Shown here: positions 29,039 to 40,000 of the stretch, one piece after another
How positions within the stretch are numbered: the stretch's first letter is position 1
Layout: every line of letters starts with the position of its first letter
NCBI GenBank assembly: GCA_041389885.1
Contig: JAWKRB010000042.1
Span: 1-56,521, forward strand
Reading direction: 5' to 3'
DNA length: 56,521 nt
Source of the DNA: JAWKRB01 sp041389885
GTDB lineage: Bacteria > Myxococcota_A > Polyangia > Polyangiales > Ga0077539
Made by a program: the position numbers and the translations under genes
Notes under the pieces: generated by a model
The model's input: the letters and a program-made list of their open reading frames with translations, nothing else
What the model was told of the DNA's origin: nothing
Databases searched by the model: none

Positions 29039-29138
29039 AATCCCTCCCCCTCCGCGGGAGGCGTGGTCTAGCATCCCCGCCCGATGCATCCGTTGGTCGG
29101 GGTCGCGTGAGACCGATCCACCCGCCGGTTCAGACGGC

Positions 29139-30202
29139 ATGAGAGCGACGCCGCGCCGCGCCTTCGCCCTCGGCGTGCTGCTCGTCGCCCCCGCGGCGGC
29201 GTCGCAGCCCCGCGGCCCCACGGCGGTGCTCCGCTACGAGCGAGGGGCCGGCGCGTCGACCTGCCCAGACGCGCAGGCCATACGCGACGCCGTCGCGGCG
29301 CGCCTCGGCTACGACCCCTTTCGCGACGCGGCGCCGATGACGGTGCGCGCCACCATCGCGCGCCACCGCCGCCGTCTGCGCGGACGCGTCGAGGTCACCC
29401 ACGCCGCGGGCGCCGCGCTCGGCACGCGCGAGATCGAGTCCTCCCACCGCGACTGCGCCGAGATCGCCTCGGCCCTCACCCTCGCCGTCAGCATCGTCAT
29501 CGACCCGCTCAGCCTGACGCGACCCGCGCCGCCGCCCCCCGCGCCGCCGGTCGTCACGCCCCCCGCGCCGCCGCCCCCCGCGCCGCCGGTCGTCACGCCC
29601 CCCGCACCCCCGCCCCCACCGCCGGCGCCGCCAGCCGCCGCCGGCGCCGCCTGCGCCCTCGCGCGCGCCGCGCCCGGCCTCCCGTCGCCCCGCCCTCGAG
29701 GTCACCCTGGGCGGCGGCTTCACCTCGGTCACACCCCGGGCTCGCGGGCGCGCTGAACGCGTCTGTCGGGCTGCGCTGGAGCCTCGTGAGCCTCGCGCTC
29801 GAGGGCGACCACGCGTTCTTGTCGAGCGCCGCGCGTGAGGGCGGCGGGGCGGTGCAGGCGACGCTCTCGTCCGGGCGCGTGGTCCCGTGCCTGCGTCAGC
29901 GCCTCGGCGCGCGCGTCGACGGCGCCGCCTGCGCGGTGCTGGCCCTCGGCGCCCTCGGCGCGACCGCCACCGAGGTCGACCAGGCCCTCCCCGTGGCGGC
30001 CTTCTACGCCGCGGCGGGGCCGCGCCTCGCGGCGCGCTTCGCCCTCTCGCCGCAGCTGGGGCTCCGCGCGCGGGCGGAGCTCCTCGGGGCCCTCACCCCC
30101 GTCACCCTGCGGATCCGCGAGGGGGCGCGCGAGGCGGCGGTGTGGAGCGCCTCCCCCGTCGCCGTCGGCGCGGGGATCGACCTGACGGCGACCTTTCCGT
30201 GA
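29139..30202 (+). pseudogene. Exported protein of an ECF-sigma operon, frameshifted twice
   Basis: The signal peptide (RAFALGVLLVAPAAASQ) is followed by a domain with STCPDAQAIRDAVAARLGYD and SSHRDCAEIASALTLAVSI, then a Pro-rich hinge built on a tandem DNA repeat with C6 runs. After the hinge, coding sense continues in the +1 frame (RPALEVTLGGGFTSV). It then passes, at about 29737 (CACACCCCGGG), to a third frame (PGLAGALNASVGLRWSLVSL) that runs to the TGA at 30202. This final part looks like an outer-membrane beta domain. Both breaks coincide with C runs. The last codons overlap the sigma factor start (GTGA). A mini-ORF (29084-29110) lies just upstream. Confidence 0.65.
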
Positions 30203-30788
30203 CGGACCCGGCGGCCTCGCGACAAGCACCCTCTGTGAGCGCCGCCCTGGCACCGCGCCCCACGTCCGCGCCCGCCCCGATGGGGCTTGATTTTCGCACG
30301 ATCTTCGAGATGGAGTTCGACTACGTATGGCGCTCGCTGCGCCGCCTGGGGGTGCGTGAGCGCGACGTCGACGACCTCGCCCACGACACCTTCCTCGTGG
30401 TGTACCGCACCCTCGACCAGTACGACCCCAGCCGCCCGCTGCGCCCCTGGCTCTTCGGCATCGCGAGCCGCCACGCCGCGAACTACCGCCGCCGCGCGCA
30501 GCACCGCGGCGACGTGATGGAGCACGCCTCCGAGGTGGTCGACCCCGCCCGCGGGGCCGACGAGGCCCTCGCCTCCCGGCAGACCCTCGACCTGGTGCAG
30601 GAGGCGCTCGACGCCCTCGACGACGATCGCCGGAGCGTCTTCGTCCTCCATGAGCTCGACGGCGCCTCGATGCCCGACATCGCCGCGGCCTTGTCGATCC
30701 CGTTGAACACGGCCTACTCCCGGCTCCGCCTCGCGCGTGAGCACTTCAGCGCAGCCGTGCGGAGACTCCGCGCGGCGAGGGGCGAGCG

Positions 30789-30792
<4 letters not shown>
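30199..30792 (+). CDS. ECF RNA polymerase sigma factor
   Basis: This ~197-residue protein has sigma-70 region 2 (IFEMEFDYVWRSLRRLGV, then DDLAHDTFLVVYRTLDQYD, RPWLFGIASRHAANYRRR) and region 4 (LVQEALDALDDDRRSVFVLH, then DIAAALSIPLNTAYSRLRLA). The GTG at 30199 overlaps the upstream stop (GTGA), and the gene ends in an ATGA overlap with the next, so the whole block is translated in a coupled manner. ATG 30280 is an alternative start giving ~170 residues. The partner downstream has one membrane segment and probably holds or senses for it. Likely role: an envelope-signal regulon. Confidence 0.9.
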
Positions 30793-31509
<717 letters not shown>

Positions 31510-31594
31510 CGGGTCGTCGCCGTCGCGACAATCAAGGTTCAAGAGACAACCGCTCCGCCGCCGCCCGCGGCGGAGGTCGCGAAGGAACATGATC

Positions 31595-33646
31595 ATGAGT
31601 CGAGTCCGATGGATCGTCGTGGCCTGCGCCACGGCCGGGGCGGCCTGCGCTGGCGAGAGCTACACGGTGGGGGTGATCGACGCGTCGTCGAGCGCGTCGA
31701 GCGACGGGGGAGACGCCGCCCCCGACGACGGCGCGGACGTCGGCGCGCCAACCGACAACGGCCCCGAGGACGCCGGTGCTTCAACCGACAACGGCCCCGA
31801 GGACGCCGGTGCTTCAATCGACAACGGCCCCGAGGACGCCGGCGCGCCAATCGACAACGGCCCCGAGGACGCCGGCGCCCCAATCGACAACGGGCCCCAG
31901 GACGTCGCGCCGACGGACGACGCCGCCGACGCGGGCGCGGCGGACGGGCGGGTGCCGCCGACCGTCGGGAGCCTGATCGTGCGCCTCGCGGGCGCGCCCA
32001 GCAGCGCGCGGGTCACGCTCACCGGGCCGGCGGCCTTCTCGCGCGTCCTCGAGGCGACGACCGTCCTCGACGGGCTCGCCTTCGGCGCCTACACCGTCGC
32101 CGCGCAGCGGACGGTGCAGGGCGGGCTCACGCACCTCCCGACGCCGATGAGCGCGACGGCCGAGGTGAGCGCCGAGACGGGGGTCGACGCGCCCGCGGTG
32201 CTCACCGTCACCTACAACGCGATGAACACGCCGCCCACCTTCAACACCGCGGCGGAGCAGACCCTCTACGCGGGCGCCCTGACGCCGACGCTCGTGCCCT
32301 TCACCGTCAACGACGCCGAGGACGGCCCCGCCGCCCTCACCCCCACCGCCGTCTCGAGCGAGCCGAGCATGGTCACCGCTCGGGTCGTGCGCGACGGGAG
32401 CGGGTGGGCGCTCTCGCTCCTGCCGGGCAACGTCGCGGCGACCGCGACGGTCACCCTGTCGGTCACCGACTCGCAGGGCGCGAGCTCCAGCTTCGCGGTG
32501 CGCGTGAGCGTCTCCACGGCGGGCGTGGTGACCACCAACGCGAACTCCGGCCCGGGCTCGCTTCGAGCGGTGATCGCGGCGGTCCCCGCCGGGGCGACGG
32601 TGACCTTCGCGCCCTCGGTGCTCAGCCCCATCACCCTCACCTCGTCCATCGCGATCCCGCGGGCGATCACGCTCCAGGGCCCCGGCGCCGGCGCGCTCAC
32701 CCTCGACGGCGCGTCGACGGTGCAGCTCCTCTACGTCACCGCGCCGCTCACCGTGACGGGGCTCACCTTCACGGGGGGATACTCCGGCTCCTACGGCGGC
32801 GCGATCCAGGTGCCGGGCGCGTCGACGCCGCTCACGGTGAGCGACTGCGCCTTCACCGACAACGCCTCGGTGATGCTCGGCGGGGCGATCTACACCGCGA
32901 GCGACCTCACCCTCACCCGCAGCACCTTCACGGGGAACCGCTCGAACAACGGCGGCGGGGTCACCGCGGCGGGCCCCAACGCGGTCGTGACCGACAGCAC
33001 CTTCACGTCGAACCGCGCGACGCTGCACTACGGCGGCGGGCTCTACGTGTACGCGGGGATGCGCGCCACGGTCTCGGGCTGCGCCTTCGTCTCGAACTCC
33101 TCGAACAACCTCGGCGGGGCGCTGGCGTCGCACTCGGTGTTCGGGTCGATGACCCTGACCAACTCCACCTTCTCGGGCAACTCGGCGACCAACTACGGCA
33201 GCGCCATCGTGCTCAACGCGCCCTCCCTGCGGATGTCGTTCTGCACCGTCACGGGCTCCACCACGAGCCCCGCGCTGCACATCTACACGGGCGGCCCCTT
33301 CATCCTCCAGAACAGCATCGTCGCGGGCAACGCCCGAGGCGACTTCTCGCCCTTCGGGATGTACCAGTCCGACGACTACAACATCCTGGGTGGCGTGATG
33401 GGCGCCTCGTTCAGCGCGCGCGACAACGACCGCGTCGGAGAGGCCGTGGCGCTCGACCCGGTGAGCGGCTACGGCGGCGCCACGCCGACGGTCCGCCTGC
33501 CCGCCACGAGCATCGCCGTCGACGCGATCCCCGCCGAGGCGTGCGTGGCGGGCGCCGACGCGGTCGCCGTCGACCAGCGCGGACAGCCGCGCCCCGCGGG
33601 CGGCCGATGCGACATCGGCGCCTTCGAGCGCCAGCCCGGCGACTGA
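31595..33646 (+). CDS. Right-handed beta-helix lipoprotein (choice-of-anchor Q type)
   Basis: This ~683-residue protein has a signal peptide ending at GAACAG (Cys as lipid anchor). A spacer of five DNGPEDAGAxx repeats follows, then an Ig/cadherin-like stretch (residues ~190-300), then parallel beta-helix repeats (LTVTGLTFTGG, LTLTRSTFTGNRSNNGGGV, MTLTNSTFSGNSATNYGSAI). It ends in a Q-anchor-like motif (AVDQRGQPRPAGGRCDIGAF). Such proteins are surface-exposed polymorphic-type proteins, often adhesive. ATG 31595 has AAGGA at 8-nt spacing; ATG 31589 has only 2 nt, so 31595 is preferred. It follows the sigma operon by ~85 nt and may be its target. Confidence 0.85.
   Translation: MSRVRWIVVACATAGAACAGESYTVGVIDASSSASSDGGDAAPDDGADVGAPTDNGPEDAGASTDNGPEDAGASIDNGPEDAGAPIDNGPEDAGAPIDNGPQDVAPTDDAADAGAADGRVPPTVGSLIVRLAGAPSSARVTLTGPAAFSRVLEATTVLDGLAFGAYTVAAQRTVQGGLTHLPTPMSATAEVSAETGVDAPAVLTVTYNAMNTPPTFNTAAEQTLYAGALTPTLVPFTVNDAEDGPAALTPTAVSSEPSMVTARVVRDGSGWALSLLPGNVAATATVTLSVTDSQGASSSFAVRVSVSTAGVVTTNANSGPGSLRAVIAAVPAGATVTFAPSVLSPITLTSSIAIPRAITLQGPGAGALTLDGASTVQLLYVTAPLTVTGLTFTGGYSGSYGGAIQVPGASTPLTVSDCAFTDNASVMLGGAIYTASDLTLTRSTFTGNRSNNGGGVTAAGPNAVVTDSTFTSNRATLHYGGGLYVYAGMRATVSGCAFVSNSSNNLGGALASHSVFGSMTLTNSTFSGNSATNYGSAIVLNAPSLRMSFCTVTGSTTSPALHIYTGGPFILQNSIVAGNARGDFSPFGMYQSDDYNILGGVMGASFSARDNDRVGEAVALDPVSGYGGATPTVRLPATSIAVDAIPAEACVAGADAVAVDQRGQPRPAGGRCDIGAFERQPGD
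31754..31907 (+). repeat. 33-bp tandem repeat (about 4.7 copies) in a lipoprotein spacer
   Basis: Units of 33 bp starting GACAACGGCCCCGAGG at 31754, 31787, 31820, 31853 and 31886 (partial) encode 11-residue DNGPEDAGAxx repeats. Near identity suggests recent expansion. Confidence 0.85.
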
Positions 33647-33819
33647 GGCGCCTTCCCTCTGCCGGACGCCTTCGCGCATCGATCGCGTCCTCCCCGTGCA
33701 CACGCTCGCGCCCGGTCCCCTCGCCGCGCGCTCCCCGCTGCCCTCCGTCGCGCGGCGCCCACGCGAGGTCGCGAACGGGCGTAGACGGAACGATTTCCCT
33801 CGTAAAAACAGCGAGATGA

Positions 33820-33838
33820 GCCCTCCCTACGCGAGGGC
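33820..33838. terminator. Hairpin between two convergent genes
   Basis: GCCCTC and GAGGGC form a 6-bp stem with a 7-nt loop, in the 212-bp gap between the beta-helix gene and the TamA-like gene. There is no T run, so function as a terminator is uncertain. Confidence 0.3.
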
Positions 33839-33858
33839 GAGGTTGAACGCGATCTCCG

Positions 33859-36800
33859 TCAGAGCGTTCCGAGGGAGAACTGCAGCGCCCAGGTGTTCTC
33901 GTTGACCTCGGTGCGGGCGAAGGGGTTGAAGCCCACGTCGAGGGCGATGGTCCCCACCGGGGTGGTCACCCGAACGCCCGTGCCCGGCGCGAAGCGCAGC
34001 CGCGTGAGGATCTGCTCGGGGGAGGGAAAGCGCGTCCACACGTTGCCGAAGTCGGCGAAGATCGCCGACGCGATGCACACGCCGCCGAAGGGGCAGAAGC
34101 CCCACGGGATGCGCAGGTCGACGATCGCGTTCACGAAGAACTCGCCGCCGTTCGCGCCGAGCAGCGAGTCGGTGCGCTGGTTGACCGGGAGGCTGCGCAC
34201 GCTCTCGACCACGTCCTCGGGGATGAGCTGGTTCTGCAGCCAGGCGCGCATCGAGTCGGCGCCGCCCAGCCAGAAGAGCCGCGAGGCGTGGGTGCTGCGG
34301 CCGCCGTCGAGGGCGATGTTCCCGCCCGCGCGGAGCGAGAGCAGCAGCACCATGTCCAGCGCAGGCAGCGGGATGTACCCCGACGCCTTCGCGAGGACGT
34401 GCACCGTCGAGCGCGCGAGGTTGTCGTTCGCGGGCTCGACCGAGAACACCCGGAGCAGCTCCGCGGTCGCGCTGAGGTACCAGCCCCGCGTGGGGTTGAG
34501 CGCGCTGTTCCTCCGGTCGACCGAGGCGACCAGGCGCAGCGCGCCGATGATCGAGTCGCCCTCCTGCACGCGCAGGAGCTGCTGCCGCAGGGGCTCGAAG
34601 CGCAGCCGGCACGCGGCCTGCGTCGCGAGCTCGTCGCCGGGGGCGGGCATCGCCGCGGCGACGCACTGGTCGACCTGCGTCGTGAGGAGCTGCTGGATCG
34701 AGTTCGCGCCGAAGATCTCCGTCGAGACGTACTGCAGCTCCGGGGTGAACGTGAGGCTGAAGGCCGTGAGCGGGCGCGCGCTGAGGGTGAGCCCGAGACC
34801 GAAGGTCGTGAGGGCGTAGTAGGGCGGCTGCAGGAGCCGCACCGACGACACGTCGACGCTCCAGCCGAAGACCGGGCCGAGCACCGGGAGGTACGACGAC
34901 CCGATGGAGAGCGAGAGGCGCCAGTTCAAGAGCTGCGAGGGCGTGGGCTGGATCTGCTCTGGGAAGGCCGGCGTGAGCCCGGGGATCTGGATCAGCCGGC
35001 CGATGCGCGCGCTCGCCGACACGCTGATCGCGCGGCGAAACAGGTTGCTGTAGACGTACTCGAAGCCCGCGCGCACGCCCTCGCCGGTGGTGAACCCGCC
35101 GCGCACCTCGAGGGACTGCGGCAGGCGCTCGACCACCTGCACCACCACGGTCTTCGTGGGGCTCTCGGTGTCAGGAGACTCGAGGGAGATGTTCACCCCG
35201 GCGAAGACGCCGAGCTCCGAGAGGCGGCGCTGGCTCAGGCGCACCGCCGACACCGAGTACACGTCGCCCGGGCGCAGCGCGAGCCGCGACAGGATCACGT
35301 CGGTGAGCGTGCGCTCGTTGCCCCGCACCTCCACCGCCGCGACGCGCACCTGCGCGCCCTCGCGCACCTCGATGCGCGCGCGGGCGCGTCGGTGATCGGG
35401 GGAGCGCTCCACCGCGGGGTCGACCCGCGCGAAGGCGTAGCCCTCCTCGCGGAGGTAGTCGGTGAGCCGCCCCCGCGCCTCTTCGAGGGCGCGAAACGAG
35501 ATGGGCACGCCCAGGCGCACCTCGGCCTGCTCGGCGAGGGTCGCGCTCGAGACCACGCGGTTGCCGTCGAACACCAGCTCTTCGAGCATGGTGCGCTCGC
35601 CCTCCTCGACCCGCACCTCGGCAGACACCCGCGGCCCGCAGGGGAAGCGCCAGGGGGCCTGTCCGCGGAGGCGGTAGCCGTCGGCGCACTCGGGGTCGGC
35701 GCGCTCGGTGAGGGGGGTGATCAGCGTCGCGCGGGCGTCGAGGTAGCCCCGCTCGCGGTAGAGGGTCGAGACGGCGGTGGTGGCGTCGTCCCAGGCCGAG
35801 CGCACGAAGGTGTGGGCCGGGTCGAGGCGCCCCCAGAGGGGACGCGGCGCGTCGGGGAGCGTGCCTCGCAGAGAGCCCTCGAGGGCCGCGCGGAGCTCGC
35901 GGGTGGTGAACACCGTCGCGCCGGGGAAGGTCACCTCGTCGACGAACACCTGCGGCCCCTCGACGACCGTGACGCGGAGCACCTTGCGGCCCTCGGCTTC
36001 GCGGTCGACCCGCGCGCTCACCCGCGCGTCGCGAAACGCGCGGCGGGCGTAGAAATCTCGGAGGCGCTGCACCACGCCCCCGAGGGCGGCGTCGTCGAAA
36101 TCGCGCTCCTCGTCGAGGCGCAGCGCGGCGACGAGGTCCTCGTCTTCGAAGGCGCGGGCGCCCTGCACCACCGTGCGGTAGCGATCCCCCGGGACCACGC
36201 TCACGACGACGTCGAGGTCGCCCTCCCCCGGCCGGAGGTCCACCGCGCTCACCCGCGCGGCGAGGTACCCCGCGCGGCGCAGCGCGAGGCCCACGAGCTC
36301 GCGCGAGGTGCGGAGCCGACGTCGGTCCGCGGTCGCGCCGGGGCTCAGGGGCACGGCCTCGCGCACCACCCCGACGAGCTCGCCCTCGACCCCTTCGACC
36401 ACGACCTCGCGCACCCGCCTCGGCGGCCCCTCGTTGACCTCGACCACGGCCACGCGCTCGCCGGCCCTCGCCGTGTCGCGGATGCTGAGGTTCACCCGCG
36501 CCTCGTCGAAGCCCGCGGCGACGTAGCTCTCGCGCAGCGCGTCCACGAGGCCGCGCACCTCGGCGTCGGTCATCGCCGCGCCGCGCCGCAGCCCGAGCTC
36601 CTGCTCGACCTCGCTGTAGGGCCGCGCGAACACGCCCCGGAGCTCGTACCCGCTGAGGGTCCACCGCCGCGCGCCGCGGAGAACGAGCTCGACGCCCTCG
36701 CCCGTGGTCCGCGCCGAGAGGGCGACCTCGAGGAAGGTCCCCGTGGCCAGGGCGCGGCGGAGCACGGTCTGCGCGAGCTCGACGCTGAGCACCGGGTGGT

Positions 36801-37002
36801 CCTGCGGGTTCAGCCCCACGAGGGCCCAGGGGTCCTCGTCGGTCATGGGCGGCTCGGCGCGAACGCTCACGACGGTGCGCGCGAGCGAGTCGACGATCTC
36901 AGGGAAGGGCGCGACGGCGGGCGGGCTCGCCTGATCCTGCGCGCGCGCGGGGGCGGCGAGGAGCAGCGCGGCGAGGAGCGCCGAGGCGAGACCCGACCTC
37001 AC
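33859..37002 (-). CDS. Omp85-family outer-membrane protein, TamA/BamA-like
   Basis: This 1047-residue protein has a signal peptide (ASALLAALLLAAPARA), a long series of POTRA-type domains (about residues 100-700), and a C-terminal 16-strand-type barrel. One POTRA reads RVAAVEVRGNERTLTDVILS, then ALRPGDVYSVSAV. The barrel carries LGGADSMRAWLQNQ, the counterpart of the loop-6 (V/I)RGF motif with Ala instead of Gly, and ends in VNENTWALQFSLGTL with a terminal strand. It is nearly twice the length of E. coli TamA, so it has extra POTRAs. Its ATG overlaps the TamB-like stop by 4 nt (ATGA), which supports a TamA-like role in outer-membrane assembly or lipid transport with that partner. Confidence 0.9.
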   Translation of the reverse strand: MRSGLASALLAALLLAAPARAQDQASPPAVAPFPEIVDSLARTVVSVRAEPPMTDEDPWALVGLNPQDHPVLSVELAQTVLRRALATGTFLEVALSARTTGEGVELVLRGARRWTLSGYELRGVFARPYSEVEQELGLRRGAAMTDAEVRGLVDALRESYVAAGFDEARVNLSIRDTARAGERVAVVEVNEGPPRRVREVVVEGVEGELVGVVREAVPLSPGATADRRRLRTSRELVGLALRRAGYLAARVSAVDLRPGEGDLDVVVSVVPGDRYRTVVQGARAFEDEDLVAALRLDEERDFDDAALGGVVQRLRDFYARRAFRDARVSARVDREAEGRKVLRVTVVEGPQVFVDEVTFPGATVFTTRELRAALEGSLRGTLPDAPRPLWGRLDPAHTFVRSAWDDATTAVSTLYRERGYLDARATLITPLTERADPECADGYRLRGQAPWRFPCGPRVSAEVRVEEGERTMLEELVFDGNRVVSSATLAEQAEVRLGVPISFRALEEARGRLTDYLREEGYAFARVDPAVERSPDHRRARARIEVREGAQVRVAAVEVRGNERTLTDVILSRLALRPGDVYSVSAVRLSQRRLSELGVFAGVNISLESPDTESPTKTVVVQVVERLPQSLEVRGGFTTGEGVRAGFEYVYSNLFRRAISVSASARIGRLIQIPGLTPAFPEQIQPTPSQLLNWRLSLSIGSSYLPVLGPVFGWSVDVSSVRLLQPPYYALTTFGLGLTLSARPLTAFSLTFTPELQYVSTEIFGANSIQQLLTTQVDQCVAAAMPAPGDELATQAACRLRFEPLRQQLLRVQEGDSIIGALRLVASVDRRNSALNPTRGWYLSATAELLRVFSVEPANDNLARSTVHVLAKASGYIPLPALDMVLLLSLRAGGNIALDGGRSTHASRLFWLGGADSMRAWLQNQLIPEDVVESVRSLPVNQRTDSLLGANGGEFFVNAIVDLRIPWGFCPFGGVCIASAIFADFGNVWTRFPSPEQILTRLRFAPGTGVRVTTPVGTIALDVGFNPFARTEVNENTWALQFSLGTL

Positions 37003-40000
37003 TGAAACTCGAGCCTCCAGCGAAAGTCCGCGCCCACGTTCACCGACACGGTGCCGAGCTGATTGCCCACGTTCTCGCCGATGAACTGCACCCCCGCCTC
37101 CTGGTTGAGCCGAAGGTCGAGGGTCACGCGGGTGAGCGGCTGCGCGCTGGCCGACACCGACCCCCCGACGCGCACGCGCTCGCCGATGCCCCGGCCGATG
37201 GTGAGCTGCGGCTCGGTGGCGTTGGTGCGCGGGTTGTACGTGCTCCCCACGCGAAACTCATCGATGACCGGGATCGCCTCGGTGACCCGTCGATCGAGCC
37301 CCGAGAGCAGCCACAGGGCCTCGATGCCGATGGCCTGCCCGGCGTTCGTGCCCAGGCGCTCGAGCTCCGCGCGGGTGGCGCGAAAGAGCAGCAGAAAGAG
37401 AATGTCCTCGCGGCTCAGCGCGGGCTCCGCGGACATGTCCAGGTTGAGGCCCGAGCGCGTCGAGCCGTAGCCGTGGAGCGCGATGCGCCACTGGCTACGG
37501 TTGGAGTCTCCCGTGCGGCGCACCTCGGTCTGCGCGAGCAGGTCGAAGACCGGGTCGATGCGCTCGGGGTCGTCGAACTCGATGCGCGCGCGCCGCACCT
37601 CGAACTCGTTGCTGTACAGCCGCAGCGTTCCCCGCGGGACCTCGAGGCTGCCGACGACGCCCCAGCGCTGGTTGGTCCCGACGACGCGGCACTCGCGGTC
37701 GCGGCCGATGACGATCTCGGCGTCGACGAGGTTGTTCGCCACGCGCATGGGCGACGGCGTGAGCAGCCGCACGTCGAAGCGCACGAAGTCGTTGGCGGGG
37801 TCGTAGGGGCGCTCGGCGTTGGTGTTGCTCTCGGTGCGCGTGCCCTGCGAGCCCCCGAGCACGTCGAGGGAGGTCGCGATGGGGCGGGTGTAATTCACCC
37901 GGCGGAGGTTCACCCCGCCCTGCACGAGCGCGGGCTCTCCCCGCGCGCCGCCGCTGACGTTGAGGTCGGCGTCGAGGGCGACGTCGAGTCCCTCGATGGG
38001 CGCGAGGGTGAGCCCCTGCACGCTGATGGGCACCGTGTAGCTCTCGACGCCGAGCCCCTGGAGCCGCGCGGTGCCGCCCGAGAGGTCGACGAGGCCCGCG
38101 CCGGCGAGGGCGCGAAAGCGGTCGAGGCGGAGCTGGTCGCGCGCGAGGGAGATGGTGACGTCGATGTCCGAGAGCGGCGGCGCGTAGCTCGACGACAGCC
38201 GCAGCGCTCCGCCGCGCACGGTGATCTCGCCCGAGTAGCTCGGCGCGCGCTGGTCGCCGCTGATCGACACGTCGAGGCGCGCGGCGCCGCGGGCGCTCAC
38301 GACCCCTGGCACCGCCGCCGCGAGGCGCTCGAGGTCGGCCTCGCCGCGGGTGGCCGCGTCCATCGCGACGACGTGCAGGCTCTCGTCCAGGGCCGCCACG
38401 CCACCGAGCCACAGCCGCGTCCCCTCGGGGCCCAGGAGCAGCGGCGAGTCGTCGACGAAGCGCTCCCGCGCGTCGTGGGCGCCGAGGCGGTCGCGGGAGG
38501 GGCACTCGCTGCCGCCGCGCCCGTCCGAGGCCGCGCACACGCCGTCGCAGCAGCGCAGCAGCATCGCCGCGCCGGGGCTCAGCGCCAGGGGCACCCCGTA
38601 GGCGTGGAGGTCGACCTCCTCGACGCGGGCGGTGAGGTCGGCGCGGGAGAGCTGGTCGAGGCGCGCGCGGGCGACGTCGACGCGCGCCTTCACCCTCGCC
38701 CGGCGGTCGTCGCCGAGGCGCGCCAGGAGCGAGGGCGGCAGCCAGGGGAGCAGGTCCATGGGCTGCGTGAGCGAGAGCGAGCCCGAGGCCACGGACTGTC
38801 CCCAGGCGCGGTTCCACGTGCGGTGGGTCTCGCCCGCGCCGTCGCGCCAGCTCGCGGTGACCCACGGGGTGTCGAGGGTGGCGCGCACCCGCACGAGGTC
38901 GTTGAGCGCGTTGAGCCGCAGCCCCAGGCGGCTGATCGGCGGCGCCACGTCGAGGCTCTGCGGCACGAAGGCGCTCGTCGGCGTGAGCGTCACCTGCGCC
39001 GCGATGGCGCCGAGGGAGCGCCCCATCGCCACGAGGTCGGAGAGCTGCACGTTGGCGTTCACCCGGGGCGTGTCGGGCGTGCCGCCCACGGTGACCAACG
39101 CGCCGAGGGCGCCGCGCGCGAGGGGCGCCGCGCCGGGGGTCTCGGGGCGGAGCTGGTCGAAGGTCTCGAGGCGAAGGTCCCGGGCGGTGCCGGTGAAGTT
39201 CATGCGCCCGCCGGGGCTCATGGTGCCCGCGACCTCGACGGCGCCGGCGCCCTTGCTCGCCACCAGGCTGTTGAGCCGCACCGACGCGCCGCGCACGCCC
39301 TCCCGGCGGCGCAGCCAGTCGTAGGAGAGCGACGCGCGCACGCCCGAGAAGCGCTCGCCGTAGGCCGTGATGTCTCCGTCGCGGGCCTCGAGCTTCACGG
39401 TCATCACGCCGTCGCGGTCGTCGCCGGGGCGACCCAGCACATACTCCACCCGCGCGTCCATCGCCGCGGCGCCGTCGAAGGGCTCGAAGGTCGGGTCTCC
39501 CTCGAAATGGAACATGTGATAGAAATCTTGGAGGTGCATCCGCTGGGTGGAGACGGCGGCGCCCGCGGTGAGGCTGTATCGGGAGAAGTCCAGGTACGCC
39601 GAGAAGACCTGGTAGTCGGTCTGCCGGTAGCGCGCGCGCAGGCGCGGGACCTCGACGCGCACGCCGCGCAGGCGCCACTCCTCGCCGTCGGTCTCGAGGG
39701 TGCCGAAGGGCAGGCCCGTGATGCTGAAGTCCGCGATGCGCGCGTGGCCGCCGAGCACGACGTCGTCGAAGTCGGAGTTCACGTGCACCGAGAGCTCCGC
39801 GTCGCCGCGCACGGGCAGCCCCGCGATGCGGTCGAGGTCGGCGAGGTGCAGCCGGGGGGCGCGCAGGCCCTCGATGACGAAATCGCGCTCGCGGTGCGTG
39901 GCGTCGTGCGAGAGGCGAATCGCCACGCGGCGCGCGACGATCTGGGACTGTCCGAAGGTCGCGGTGAGGTCCTCCCACGACATGTGCACGCCGCGAACGC

